DNA of 50,425 nt from CAYUAI01 sp964442745 (GCA_964442745.1 CAYUAI010000023.1:1-50425), one strand, 5' to 3'. Positions 34,970-44,177 are shown, numbered from the stretch's first letter. Translations and numbers: made by a program. Notes: generated by a model not told the origin, from the sequence alone.

Positions 34970-36729
34970 ATGTTGCAAAACGCAAATTTGATTTATTGGT
35001 CATTGGCGCGGGTGGCGCTGGCTTGCGGGCGGCGTTACAACTGGCTCAAGCGGAAGCCAATGTGGCGGTGGTTTCTAAAGTGTTTCCGACCCGTTCTCAT
35101 ACCGTGGCAGCGCAAGGTGGAATTAATGCCGCGTTAGCCAATGTGTTACCCGATAATTGGCATTGGCACATGTACGACACCATTAAAGGGGGCGATTATC
35201 TGGCGGACCAAGATGCGGTAGAGTATATGTGTCGTGCCGCTTCTCATTTAGTATACGAATTAGAACATGCGGGTGTCCCTTTTTCTCGATTAGATAACGG
35301 TAAGATTTATCAGCGTCGTTTTGGTGGCCAAAGCCAAAATTTCGGCGGTGAGCAAGCGGCGAGAACCTGTGCCGCCGCTGATCGCACGGGACATGCTATT
35401 TTGCATGCGTTATATCAGCAAAATATCCGAGCCAAAACACATTTTTTTGATGAATATTTTGCCATCGACTTGATCAAAGATAAAGAGGGTTTTGTGTTAG
35501 GGGCGGTGGTTCTGGATATTGAAACCGCTGAGCCGTTGGTGATTGAGGCCAAGACGACCTTGCTGGCAACGGGGGGCGCCGGCCGGATTTTTCGCACCAA
35601 TACCAATGCGCGAATTAATACTGGGGATGGGATGGGCATGGCGCTGCGGGCTGGCGTTCCGTTGCAAGACATGGAGTTTTTTCAGTTTCATCCCACCGGC
35701 ATTGCCGGCAAAGGTATGTTGATATCGGAAGCGGTGCGCGGTGAAGGTGGTTACTTGCTCAATAAAAATGGCGAGCGTTTTATGGAAAAATATGCGCCTA
35801 ATGCCAAAGACTTGGCCAGTCGGGATGTCGTGAGTCGGGCGATTTATACGGAAGTGAAAGCGGGTATGGGCTGCGGGCCGAACGGTGATCATGTCTTATT
35901 AAAGGTGGATCACTTAGGGGCCGATGTGGTGAAGCAGCGTTTGCCTGGGATAAGAGATCTGGCGCGTACTTTTGTCAATGTGGACCCTGTGGAAGCGCCT
36001 ATTCCGATTTATCCGACGGCCCACTATGTGATGGGAGGTATTCCCACGAATCGTTTTGGGCAAGTGGTTTCTCCGGTGAAGCAAAGTAGTGAAGTGCCGT
36101 TGCAGGGCTTGTATGCGGTGGGGGAGTGTGCTTGTGTGTCGGTACATGGCGCGAATCGTTTGGGAGGCAACTCGTTATTGGATTTAGTGGTATTTGGTCG
36201 AGCAGCTGGCAATCATATTATCGAGTTTCTGGCGCATAATCGTTATCATCGGCCTTTGCATCAAGCCAGTGCTGAACAATCTTTGAGTCGTATTGCCCGC
36301 TGGGATCAACAAGGGAGTGGCGAAGATGTGGATTGCCTGCGCAACGAATTGCAAAAAGAGATGGAGACCCATTGCGGGGTTTTTCGTACTGAGGCTTTGC
36401 TACAAGAAGGTCTGAAAAAAATTCAAAATATTAAAGCGCGCTTGGTGGATGTGCGCCTAAAAGATCATAGTAAAATATTTAATACAGCAAGAATTGAAGC
36501 GTTAGAATTGGAAAATCTGGTGGAGGTGGCATTATCAACGATACATAGTGCCTATGCCCGAAAAGAGAGTCGTGGTGCGCATAGCCGGGTGGATTTTCCT
36601 GAGCGTGATGACATTAAATGGATGAAGCATACGCTGTATTTCATGGAGAATGAACAGATTGATTATAAGCCGGTGCGCACGAAACCATTAACGGTAGCGT
36701 CGTTTCCTCCGAAAGAGCGCGTGTATTAA
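34966..36729 (+). CDS. sdhA: Succinate dehydrogenase flavoprotein subunit
   Basis: A 587-residue FAD-containing catalytic subunit of complex II that oxidises succinate to fumarate. FAD binding: LLVIGAGGAGLRAALQLA (residues about 10-27). FAD-attachment context: KVFPTRSHTVAAQGG, where the His carries the covalent flavin. Catalytic region: FQFHPTGIAG and GEGGYLLNKNGERFM. The C-terminus ends KPLTVASFPPKERVY as in proteobacterial SdhA. The start overlaps the sdhD stop (ATGA). Length equals E. coli SdhA (588). Confidence 0.96.
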   Translation: MNVAKRKFDLLVIGAGGAGLRAALQLAQAEANVAVVSKVFPTRSHTVAAQGGINAALANVLPDNWHWHMYDTIKGGDYLADQDAVEYMCRAASHLVYELEHAGVPFSRLDNGKIYQRRFGGQSQNFGGEQAARTCAAADRTGHAILHALYQQNIRAKTHFFDEYFAIDLIKDKEGFVLGAVVLDIETAEPLVIEAKTTLLATGGAGRIFRTNTNARINTGDGMGMALRAGVPLQDMEFFQFHPTGIAGKGMLISEAVRGEGGYLLNKNGERFMEKYAPNAKDLASRDVVSRAIYTEVKAGMGCGPNGDHVLLKVDHLGADVVKQRLPGIRDLARTFVNVDPVEAPIPIYPTAHYVMGGIPTNRFGQVVSPVKQSSEVPLQGLYAVGECACVSVHGANRLGGNSLLDLVVFGRAAGNHIIEFLAHNRYHRPLHQASAEQSLSRIARWDQQGSGEDVDCLRNELQKEMETHCGVFRTEALLQEGLKKIQNIKARLVDVRLKDHSKIFNTARIEALELENLVEVALSTIHSAYARKESRGAHSRVDFPERDDIKWMKHTLYFMENEQIDYKPVRTKPLTVASFPPKERVY

Positions 36730-36763
36730 TGTATTAGCCGGGTTGCCTAGAAGTGATAAGCCG

Positions 36764-37459
36764 ATGAAAATTTCCATATACCGATATAATCCAGAAAAAG
36801 ATACCAAGCCCTACATGCAAGATTATCTGCTCGATGATGTCAGTTCAGACATGATGGTGTTAGAAGCCTTGGTCAACATAAAGGCCATGGATGAAACCTT
36901 AAGTTTTCGTCGCTCATGTGGGGAGGGGGTGTGTGGTTCCGATGGCATGAATATTAACGGTCGCAATCGATTGGCTTGTATTACGCCGTTAAAAGATTTA
37001 AAGCTACCGATTGAAATTCGTCCATTGCCTGGGATGCCAGTGATACGGGATTTGGTGGTGGATTTAAGTCAGTTTTACGATCAATATCGTGGCGTAAAAC
37101 CTTATTTGGTTGTCAATGATCCCATTCCAGAAATTGAATTATTGCAAACACCGGCTGAGCGGGAAAAACTCGATGGTTTGTATGAATGTATTTTGTGTGC
37201 TTGTTGCTCTACGTCATGTCCGTCATTTTGGTGGAATCCAGATAAGTTTCGCGGTCCAGCGGCGTTATTACAAGCGGCTCGTTTTTTAGACGATAGTCGA
37301 GATCAAGCGACCAGTGAACGGCTGAATGATTTAGAAGGACCGTATCGGCTATTTCGCTGCCATACCATCATGAACTGCACTGATGTTTGTCCTAAAGGTT
37401 TAAATCCAAGTAAAGCCATTGGTGACATAAAAAAGAAGCTCATTAAAAATATTGTTTAG
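36764..37459 (+). CDS. sdhB: Succinate dehydrogenase iron-sulfur subunit
   Basis: A 231-residue electron-transfer subunit. Three cluster sites are visible: the [2Fe-2S] ligands in SCGEGVCGSDGMNINGRNRL followed by AC; the [4Fe-4S] ligands in CILCACCSTSCP; and the [3Fe-4S] ligands in CHTIMNCTDVCPKGLNP. The ATG at 36764 is preferred over a TTG at 36743 because it gives the family N-terminus (KISIYRYNPEKD). A 34-base gap separates it from sdhA. Confidence 0.96.
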   Translation: MKISIYRYNPEKDTKPYMQDYLLDDVSSDMMVLEALVNIKAMDETLSFRRSCGEGVCGSDGMNINGRNRLACITPLKDLKLPIEIRPLPGMPVIRDLVVDLSQFYDQYRGVKPYLVVNDPIPEIELLQTPAEREKLDGLYECILCACCSTSCPSFWWNPDKFRGPAALLQAARFLDDSRDQATSERLNDLEGPYRLFRCHTIMNCTDVCPKGLNPSKAIGDIKKKLIKNIV

Positions 37460-37460
37460 A

Positions 37461-37748
37461 ATGTTAGAAACAGATTGGTTGTTAGCAAAAAAGAAACCGA
37501 AGGAAAATTTACCCCATGGCCAGCTCCGCTGGGCCTGTCGTCGGGGTATGTTAGAACTTGATATTTTGTTGGGCGATTTTTTTGACCTGCATTACGCTCA
37601 ATTAAGTGAATCAGATAAGCAAGCCTTTGAGCAGTTGTTGGGTTTTTCTGATCAAGATTTGCATGGGTTTTTTCTGGGTGATAATCAACCGGTTGATGGA
37701 AATATAATACGCATTGTCCAAATTATACGCCGCCCCTTTGTCGATTGA
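37461..37748 (+). CDS. sdhE: FAD assembly factor SdhE
   Basis: A 95-residue protein that promotes covalent attachment of FAD to SdhA. The conserved RGMLELD motif is seen in RWACRRGMLELDILLGDF (residues about 26-43, RGxxE), and the helical pattern LSESDKQAFEQLLGFSDQDL fits the family. The ATG is one base after the sdhB stop, and the 3' end overlaps ygfX by 35 bases, so all are in one operon. A TTG at 37452 is an alternative start but would overlap sdhB. Confidence 0.93.
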   Translation: MLETDWLLAKKKPKENLPHGQLRWACRRGMLELDILLGDFFDLHYAQLSESDKQAFEQLLGFSDQDLHGFFLGDNQPVDGNIIRIVQIIRRPFVD

Positions 37749-38166
37749 ACTGAGTGCCTCACCTTGGCTCATCGGTTTTTTCAGCTTTTTTTACCTTTCA
37801 ACGATACTGGTCACTTGGTTGTTGCCACTGTCTAATTTTTACCGAATACCACTGGATGTCGTGATTATTTTATGGCTTGTCTATCATGTGCAACAACAGG
37901 CGCGCCGAGTATTGGCTAAGTCTATCGTGAGGCTCACTTGGGAGGCCGATGGTGATTGGTGGTTATGGACTTATAATCACCACGAATATGGGGGGCATTT
38001 GTTAAAGAGTAGTGTTTTTCATTCGCATTTTGTTATTTTAAATTTTAAATTAACCGGTCATTGGTTAACACAATCTGTTATCATTACGCCTGATGCATTG
38101 CCTCAGGCGGTGTTTCGAGCACTCAAGATTCGATTACGACTGGAGGGCGCACGTCAGTCGGTGTAA
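37714..38166 (+). CDS. ygfX: YgfX-type inner-membrane protein
   Basis: A 150-residue protein with two close TM helices (about 19-40 and 44-62) and a cytosolic beta-rich tail (WEADGDWWLWTYNHHEYGGH). The opening SKLYAAPLSIELSASPWL matches the YgfX family consensus (LYAAPL.IEL..S.W), which follows sdhE in many gammaproteobacteria. E. coli YgfX (CptA) was reported to affect FtsZ and MreB, but its natural role is uncertain. The best start is TTG at 37714; no ATG or GTG in frame gives the conserved N-terminus. It overlaps sdhE by 35 bases and nadB (opposite strand) by 44 bases. Confidence 0.82.
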   Translation: MSKLYAAPLSIELSASPWLIGFFSFFYLSTILVTWLLPLSNFYRIPLDVVIILWLVYHVQQQARRVLAKSIVRLTWEADGDWWLWTYNHHEYGGHLLKSSVFHSHFVILNFKLTGHWLTQSVIITPDALPQAVFRALKIRLRLEGARQSV

Positions 38167-39754
38167 GGATGGTGTTGGTGGGTGTTTGTTTTTTGTTTGT
38201 CTGAGGATAATCTAAGGTATAGTGCAAGCCTCGGCTTTCTTTTCTGGCCATGGCGCTAGCAATGATGAGTTCAGCAACCTGTACGAGATTTCTGAGCTCG
38301 ACTAAATCACTGGAAATGCGAAAATTGCTGTAATAATCGGAGATTTCATTAGACAACAGTTGAGCACGACGTTGGGCACGTTCCAAACGTTTGTTGGTAC
38401 GTACAATGCCTACATAATCCCACATGAAGCGTCTGAGTTCATCCCAGTTGTGTGAGACGACGACCTCTTCATCCGAGTCGGTGACTCGACTGTCATCCCA
38501 GTGAGGAAGTGGGGGAGGCATTTTTGCGTCGTCTAATTTGGTAATAATGTCTTGGCTGGCAGAGAAAGCAAACACTAAACACTCAAGTAAGGAGTTGCTC
38601 GCCATACGATTGGCACCGTGCAGCCCAGTGAATGCTGTCTCACCAATGATATAAAGACCCGGCAGGTCACTTTGACCTTGCCGATTTGTGATGACGCCAC
38701 CGCAGGTATAATGAGCGGCAGGAACCACCGGAATGGGGGTTTTTGTGATATCGCAACCAAATTCCATGCATCGCCGATAAATGCCAGGAAAATGATTCTT
38801 TATGAAGGCGGCCGGTTTATAGCTAATATCAAGTAAGACATGAGCGGCACCCAATCGTTTCATTTCGTGATCGATGGCTCTGGCAACGATGTCGCGTGGT
38901 GCGAGTTCGCCGCGGGCATCAAATTTATGCATGAATGGTGTTTTGTCCGGTAATAAAAGTTTGCCGCCTTCACCGCGGACCGCTTCTGATATCAAAAAAG
39001 ATTTCGCTTTCGGGTGATATAAGCAAGTTGGATGAAATTGAATGAATTCCATGTTGGCGACTCGGCAGCCGGCTCGCCAAGCCATGGCGATACCGTCACC
39101 GGTGCTAACATCCGGGTTGCTGGTGTACAGATAAACTTTACTGGCACCTCCGGTCGCTAATAGGATAAATTTGGCGCGAAAAACGACAACTTTCTGACGG
39201 TCTCGATCAAGGACATAGGCACCGACACAACGTGGCGATGATTGATCTGAATCGGCGACTCGGATAAGATCGACGACAATATGATTTTCATAAAGCTCGA
39301 TATTGGTATTGGCTCTGGCTTGTTGCTCTAAGGTGGTCGATACGGCATGGCCTGTGGAATCGGCCGCATGCAATACACGACGAAAACTGTGTCCGCCCTC
39401 ACGGGTTAGGTGGAAAGTTTCATGGCCGTTGGGGCGGGTTTCTTTGGTGAAGCTAACGCCTTCCTGGATGAGCCATTCGATGGATTGCTTGGCGTGTTCG
39501 ATAGTGAATCTGACGGCTTGTTCATCGCATAACCCAGCACCCGTGCGCATCGTGTCAGATATATGCGACTCAAGTGAGTCATTTTTATCCATTACGGCAG
39601 AGACGCCACCTTGTGCGTAAAGGGTGGCGCCTTCCGTCAGAGAGACTTTGGCGAGGAGGGCAATTTTTGTGCGGTTTGCTAGGCGCAAAGCGGCTGTGAG
39701 GCCGGCGGCGCCCCCGCCAATGATCAAAACGTCATATTGATATTGATTTTTCAT
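38123..39754 (-). CDS. nadB: L-aspartate oxidase
   Basis: A 543-residue flavoprotein that oxidises L-aspartate to iminoaspartate, the first step of NAD synthesis. FAD motif: VLIIGGGAAGLTAALRLA (residues about 9-26). The family uses fumarate as an alternative acceptor and shares FIQFHPTCLYHP and REGGHSFRRVLHAAD with SdhA/FrdA, but the LAKVSLTEGATLYAQGG stretch replaces the His of covalently flavinylated SdhA, as expected for NadB. The C-terminal helical domain ends with ARKESRGLHYTLDYP. It is divergent from rpoE, the usual gammaproteobacterial arrangement. Confidence 0.95.
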   Translation of the reverse strand: MKNQYQYDVLIIGGGAAGLTAALRLANRTKIALLAKVSLTEGATLYAQGGVSAVMDKNDSLESHISDTMRTGAGLCDEQAVRFTIEHAKQSIEWLIQEGVSFTKETRPNGHETFHLTREGGHSFRRVLHAADSTGHAVSTTLEQQARANTNIELYENHIVVDLIRVADSDQSSPRCVGAYVLDRDRQKVVVFRAKFILLATGGASKVYLYTSNPDVSTGDGIAMAWRAGCRVANMEFIQFHPTCLYHPKAKSFLISEAVRGEGGKLLLPDKTPFMHKFDARGELAPRDIVARAIDHEMKRLGAAHVLLDISYKPAAFIKNHFPGIYRRCMEFGCDITKTPIPVVPAAHYTCGGVITNRQGQSDLPGLYIIGETAFTGLHGANRMASNSLLECLVFAFSASQDIITKLDDAKMPPPLPHWDDSRVTDSDEEVVVSHNWDELRRFMWDYVGIVRTNKRLERAQRRAQLLSNEISDYYSNFRISSDLVELRNLVQVAELIIASAMARKESRGLHYTLDYPQTNKKQTPTNTILTPTDVRPPVVIES

Positions 39755-39890
39755 AAAGAGGTCTTGTATTTTAGCTCGATTTTAGTTTATTTTTCACAAC
39801 GTTATTTCTTGTCGTATTGTGTATTGGTGATAAATGTTCTTAAATACGACGTACCTTCAACCCTTTTATGATTACATAATACGATTTAAA

Positions 39891-39917
39891 GAACTAAATT
39901 AAATGCGAGTGGTCTAT
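39891..39917 (+). promoter_or_regulatory. Candidate sigma-E autoregulatory promoter of rpoE
   Basis: GAACTA (39891-39896), a 16-base spacer and TCTAT (39913-39917) resemble the sigma-E consensus GAACTT-N16-TCTRA, as found before rpoE in E. coli. The predicted transcript start near 39923 lies downstream of the upstream in-frame ATG at 39916 and about 40 bases before the chosen ATG at 39964. Confidence 0.55.
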
Positions 39918-39963
39918 GAAAATGATAAATGGATTTGCTTCGCAATACGTGGGGACAGACCAA

Positions 39964-40539
39964 ATGGCCGATAGTAATATCGACCGCGAGTTGGTTGAGC
40001 GTATCCAGCGAGGAGACAAGAAGGCGTTTGACTTGTTGGTTTTGAAGTACCAGCATAAAATCGTCAAATTGATTTCGCGTTATGTTCACGATCCGGATGA
40101 AGTCTTGGATGTGGCTCAAGAAGCCTTTATTAAAGCCTATCGAGCCTTGCCGAAATTTCGAGGGGATAGCGCGTTTTATACTTGGTTGTATCGAATTGCG
40201 ATCAATACCGCAAAAAATTTCTTAGTTTCACAAGGGCGGCGACCGCCTGAGTCAGATATCGATGCGGAAGAAGCGGCCCAGTATGAGGGCGCTTCTAAAT
40301 TACGAGAGATCGCAACGCCTGAACGACTTTTGCTAAAGGATGAGATAGAAAGAGTCGTTTATAAAGCGATTGAGCAATTGCCTGAAGATTTAAGGACTGC
40401 AATAACGCTAAGAGAAATGGAAGGCTTGAGTTATGAAGAAATCGCACATGCGATGGATTGCCCAGTCGGAACGGTGCGATCAAGAATTTTCCGGGCACGC
40501 GAAGCCATTGAAAAAAAACTTGCCCCCTTACTTTCGTAA
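39964..40539 (+). CDS. rpoE: Extracytoplasmic-stress sigma factor RpoE/AlgU
   Basis: A 191-residue ECF sigma factor, the same length as E. coli RpoE. Region 2: FDLLVLKYQHKIVKLISRYV and VLDVAQEAFIKAYRALPKFR, with FYTWLYRIAINTAKNFL. Region 4: LPEDLRTAITLREMEGLSYE and MDCPVGTVRSRIFRAREAIE. It directs transcription of envelope-stress genes when released from RseA. The ATG at 39964 has GGGGA 8 bases upstream; a longer reading from 39916 would start before the predicted sigma-E transcript. The anti-sigma gene follows 205 bases later. Confidence 0.95.
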   Translation: MADSNIDRELVERIQRGDKKAFDLLVLKYQHKIVKLISRYVHDPDEVLDVAQEAFIKAYRALPKFRGDSAFYTWLYRIAINTAKNFLVSQGRRPPESDIDAEEAAQYEGASKLREIATPERLLLKDEIERVVYKAIEQLPEDLRTAITLREMEGLSYEEIAHAMDCPVGTVRSRIFRAREAIEKKLAPLLS

Positions 40540-40744
40540 TGTGGTGTACACCCTGTCACGAATACATTCAGTTAGATGCAAATTATCATGACAAGCTAAA
40601 TTTATCGTTGATGAGGATGGACACATTTTCCTAATTAGCTGTCTAAATAGCATGCAGTAGGGGCTTTGGAATAAGAATAATTAACTGGAATTACAAAGCG
40701 GGAATCTCCCCCAGGTTATTTAAGATGTCAAAAAGGTGGAAAGC

Positions 40745-41527
40745 ATGTCGAGTAACGTAGATCTGCATTTGTCTGCACTAATTGACGGTGAATTAGATGC
40801 GGCAGAGTACGATAAAATTATTAAGCAGCTAAAAGCGGATGCAGCATTGAAGGGTAAATGGATGAGGTATCACTTGATCGGTGATGCCATGAAAGTCAAT
40901 CTTCCTTCAGTTGCAGATCACAGGTTGTGTGATCGTGTCCAAAAGGCGTTAGAAGTCGAACCTACATTGCTTGCGCCTGCGCCACAGGTCCAAGCCAAAC
41001 GCGAAAAACCGGATTCGCTGCTGGAAGTTAAGAAGCCGGCGGCGGTAGTGGTTGCTCCTACATCATTCCATTCGAAAGGATACGCGGTTGCCGCTTCTGT
41101 TTTGCTTGTGTCGGCGTTAGGGTTCATGTTGATGAATGAATCTTTTGATCAGGACTTGGTTCCGTTGCCGCCCACCGCCGCGATTGCACCGCAAATAGCG
41201 CCTGTGGGCGCCATGCCGAGTGAGGTTGTGCCGGTCATCGACTCGTTACCTGCTGAAGCGTCAAGTCTAGCAACGCAGTTAGCCAAAGTCTCGGCTGACG
41301 ACGAACCAAAAGATGTCCAAATAGTGAAGCAGAATAATGTTCCTCCGCGCATTTTTCTGGATCAAACGTTGGCTCGAGATGATCGTTGGGATCGATTAGA
41401 CCCTATGCGGGTTATCCCTCAGTTAGACTCTCATTTAGCTGGGCGGGGTGAATTATCCTCAAGCACAAGCCCGAGTATTTTTCCTTTTGCTCGGGCGGTG
41501 AGTTTTGGAGACAGCGAGACTGAGTAA
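40745..41527 (+). CDS. rseA: Anti-sigma-E factor RseA/MucA
   Basis: A 260-residue single-pass inner-membrane protein that sequesters RpoE. The cytoplasmic N-terminal domain is conserved: LHLSALIDGELDAAEYDKII and LKGKWMRYHLIGDAMK (residues 6-54). A TM helix lies at about 118-134 (YAVAASVLLVSALGFML). The periplasmic part is rich in Pro/Ala and Val, with a VSADDEPKDVQIVKQNNVPP segment; this is where RseB normally binds. AGGTGG precedes the ATG by about 7 bases; a GTG at 40736 is an alternative. DegS cleavage normally occurs after a periplasmic Val-rich site, which I cannot pinpoint here. Confidence 0.9.
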   Translation: MSSNVDLHLSALIDGELDAAEYDKIIKQLKADAALKGKWMRYHLIGDAMKVNLPSVADHRLCDRVQKALEVEPTLLAPAPQVQAKREKPDSLLEVKKPAAVVVAPTSFHSKGYAVAASVLLVSALGFMLMNESFDQDLVPLPPTAAIAPQIAPVGAMPSEVVPVIDSLPAEASSLATQLAKVSADDEPKDVQIVKQNNVPPRIFLDQTLARDDRWDRLDPMRVIPQLDSHLAGRGELSSSTSPSIFPFARAVSFGDSETE

Positions 41528-41990
41528 TGCGCCAATTGCCCGCGGTGATACGGTTAAGGCTTACCCCTTCTTTTTCGTTTTAACCGGACACATAGCAGCA
41601 CTTTTAGAGGCTGGCTGGTGGCTAAAATTAAAGCCACCGTTTCGCATCAGCAAAACGATGGAAGGATCTACATCAACAGAACTTGAAATCACTTTAACTT
41701 TATGTCTGTCGTAAGTGAGCGTCTAATTTTTTTAAAGAGCCAATACATATTGGCCCGTAAGACGTGGATGGATTATGTAATAATGTTAGGTGGATTTTCC
41801 AGCGTATTAATATGGGTTAAAAAACGGACCGATGATTCTGGCGATAAATTACCAGGGTCGTTTTGTAAGAGTGCGATTTATGCCCATTGGGCAAGATCAT
41901 AAAGTGGTGGCAATTAGCGAAATTCCTTTCAATACTGTTCAATTAATGTCTCATTCTATTAACTTTCTTTCAGGTGCAACAATTCGGTGA
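41528..41990 (+). pseudogene. Probable decayed rseB/mucB
   Basis: In the position of rseB there is no intact ORF in 460 bases, whereas a normal rseB is about 950. The final 42 codons (41862-41987) read FVRVRFMPIGQDHKVVAISE, IPFNTVQLMS, then HSINFLSGATIR, which resembles the end of RseB/MucB, where a VTVVGE(I/V)P..T....S pattern is usual. The stop (41988-41990) overlaps the rseC GTG start as GTGA, a coupling expected of an rseB-rseC junction. SERLIFLK at about 41714 recalls the ERL.xLDG region near the RseB N-terminus. Stops and frame changes occur throughout. Confidence is moderate because only short segments match. Confidence 0.5.
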
Positions 41991-42460
41991 TTGAAGAAAA
42001 GGCGACCGTGTTTGACGTGGTTGGTCAATTTGTTTGGATAGAAACTCAGCGAAAGACTACTTGCGGAACTTGTGCAGCAGAAAAAAGCTGTGGTAGTGCG
42101 GTATTGCAAAAGGTAATGGCTGGAAAACGGACTAGACTTAGGGTGTTTAGCGATATTGATGTTCGTGTGGGTGAGTCTGTTATCGTTGGTATCCCTGAAA
42201 ACGTTTTAGTGAAAGGCTCCTTTGCTGTGTACGCTGTGCCACTCGTTGTCATGTTTATTGCTCTGATAATAGGAGCAAGTTCTTGTTGGTTGCTAGCCAT
42301 TGAGTTTTCTGAAAATTTACAAATTTTGCTAGGTATGAGCGGTTTGCTGGGTGGATTCTGGTGGTTAAGCGAATATACTAAACGCATTCACAATGATGTA
42401 TGTTTTCAAGCAAGAATTTTGCGTAAAGATGAACAGGTGGTTCAATTTCCAGGACGATGA
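41987..42460 (+). CDS. rseC: RseC/MucC family protein
   Basis: A 157-residue inner-membrane protein of the RseC family, implicated in positive control of sigma-E and in electron transfer to SoxR. An N-terminal cysteine cluster is present in CGTCAAEKSCGSAVLQKV (residues about 25-42), probably an Fe-S site. Two TM helices follow (about 78-100 and 106-126, VVMFIALIIGASSCWLLAI), then a short charged C-terminal tail. The start is a GTG that overlaps the preceding TGA. The next gene, mucD, starts 33 bases after its stop. Confidence 0.92.
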   Translation: MIEEKATVFDVVGQFVWIETQRKTTCGTCAAEKSCGSAVLQKVMAGKRTRLRVFSDIDVRVGESVIVGIPENVLVKGSFAVYAVPLVVMFIALIIGASSCWLLAIEFSENLQILLGMSGLLGGFWWLSEYTKRIHNDVCFQARILRKDEQVVQFPGR

Positions 42461-42492
42461 TAAAGCCTGCCCTAGCTTATTTTGGAGTGAAT

Positions 42493-43920
42493 ATGAAAAT
42501 TACGACGATGACCGAGATAATGCGTCGGTCTATTATTTTTTACATTGGTTTGTCGTTGCTTGCTGTGTTTGCTTTGGCAGCAGAATTACCAGATTTTACT
42601 GTGCTGGTAGAAAAAAATGGGCCAGCTGTTGTTAATATCAGCACAGTACAAAAAGGAAAGCCAAAAAATGGACGCTTAAAGCGTTTTCCTGATATGCCCG
42701 AAGATGGACCCTTTGGCGAATGGTTTCGACGCTTCTTCGGAGAGGAAGGTGGAGGCATGGAAGAGCGTAAAGCCCAATCGCTAGGCTCTGGTTTCGTGAT
42801 CTCTAAAGATGGTTATGTACTTACTAATAATCATGTGATTGAGGATGCAGATAAGATCATTGTTCGATTAAGTGACCGGCGTGAATTAGAGGCAGAATTA
42901 ATTGGCACTGATCCACGCAGCGATTTGGCGCTGCTAAAAGTCAAGGCGGAGGATTTGCCTGTCGTCAAGTTAGGTAAATCAGCGGACCTTAAGCAGGGTG
43001 AGTGGGTGCTAGCCATTGGTTCTCCTTTTGGTTTTGAGTACTCGGTGACAGCCGGTATCGTGAGCGCTATCGGTCGCAGTCTACCGCGTGAAAATTATGT
43101 ACCGTTTATCCAAACGGATGTGGCCATTAATCCGGGCAATTCAGGCGGACCATTGTTTAATTTAGATGGTCACGTGATTGGTATTAATTCGCAAATCTAT
43201 AGCCGCACTGGTGGTTACATGGGCTTGTCCTTTGCGATTCCCATTGATGTGGCATTGAATGTGGTTGAACAACTGAAAAAGTCAGGACATGTTAAGCGCG
43301 GTTGGCTAGGGGTATTGATTCAGGATGTGACGCGAGAACTGGCAGAATCTTTTGAAATGGAGAAACCGCAAGGTGCCTTGGTGGCGCGGGTATTGCCCGA
43401 TAGTCCCGCCGAAGCAGCAGGTTTTCAAGTGGGTGATATTGTGCTCAAGTTTAATGGCCACGAGGTTGTTCATTCTTCAGATTTACCACCGATGGTTGGT
43501 ATCACGCCAATCGATAAAAAAATTCCTGTCGATATCATGCGTAAAGGAAAAATGACGACCATAACCGTGGAAATCGGTGAATTACCCGATGAAGATGAGC
43601 TAAAAGTATCCAGTTCTTCTGCGGGGATCAATGAGCAGGTACTTGGCTTAGTTGTGTCCAATTTAACGGATGAGCAACGAGAGCGATTGGAAATTAATGG
43701 TGACAATGGCATCTTTGTCATGCAGGTAGACAGTGGACCTGCCCGTACAGCGGGTATCCAGAAAGGCGATGTGATTCTGATGATAAATAATCAAAATGTA
43801 AGCGATGCAAAACAGTTCCAGGACATTATTAAGGCATTGCCCGATGGTAAATCAGTGCCAGTTTTGATTCATCGTCGTGGTAGTCCTATTTTTCTGGCAT
43901 TAAAAATAACCAAGAACTAG
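42493..43920 (+). CDS. mucD: Periplasmic serine protease DegP/MucD
   Basis: A 475-residue HtrA-type protease and chaperone. A signal peptide spans about residues 1-30 (IIFYIGLSLLAVFALA). The triad is visible: His114 in LTNNHVIED, Asp144 in SDLALLKV and Ser217 in NPGNSGGPLFN. Two PDZ domains follow: one around RGWLGVLIQDVTRELAESF and the other from QVLGLVVSNLTDEQRERLEI to the end. GGAG lies 7 bases before the ATG at 42493; the upstream in-frame ATG at 42457 overlaps rseC. It degrades misfolded envelope proteins and usually belongs to the sigma-E regulon, consistent with its place in the rpoE operon. Confidence 0.93.
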   Translation: MKITTMTEIMRRSIIFYIGLSLLAVFALAAELPDFTVLVEKNGPAVVNISTVQKGKPKNGRLKRFPDMPEDGPFGEWFRRFFGEEGGGMEERKAQSLGSGFVISKDGYVLTNNHVIEDADKIIVRLSDRRELEAELIGTDPRSDLALLKVKAEDLPVVKLGKSADLKQGEWVLAIGSPFGFEYSVTAGIVSAIGRSLPRENYVPFIQTDVAINPGNSGGPLFNLDGHVIGINSQIYSRTGGYMGLSFAIPIDVALNVVEQLKKSGHVKRGWLGVLIQDVTRELAESFEMEKPQGALVARVLPDSPAEAAGFQVGDIVLKFNGHEVVHSSDLPPMVGITPIDKKIPVDIMRKGKMTTITVEIGELPDEDELKVSSSSAGINEQVLGLVVSNLTDEQRERLEINGDNGIFVMQVDSGPARTAGIQKGDVILMINNQNVSDAKQFQDIIKALPDGKSVPVLIHRRGSPIFLALKITKN

Positions 43921-44115
43921 GGCGTGCCAATTTTTAGTGATGGGTTATATTCGATGTTGTCGGTAATGTAGGATTTATCGGATATAGTTTTGACGATGCG
44001 ATAGCTATTAGCGGATGAGTAAATAGGTCTGAGTTGTTTATTATTTGGTCTTCCGTGTGCGTTGTTGTATTGGTAATTCTGCTAAATGCAAACAAAAAGG
44101 AAATTTATAGTTAAA

Positions 44116-44152
44116 AATAAAGGCGCTACCTATATAATGGGGCGCCTTTATT
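44116..44152. terminator. Hairpin after the rpoE-mucD operon
   Basis: AATAAAGGCGC (44116-44126), a 15-base loop, GCGCCTTTATT (44142-44152): a perfect 11-bp stem with a 3' arm ending in T-rich bases. It lies just before rfaH and could end the mucD transcript. Confidence 0.55.
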
Positions 44153-44177
44153 GATTGAGCTGGATGATATTTGCACT

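Noticed and set aside
41505..41902. ORFs of 66-69 codons over the rseA-rseC gap
   Set aside because: They have no ribosome sites and are best explained as fragments of the decaying rseB region.
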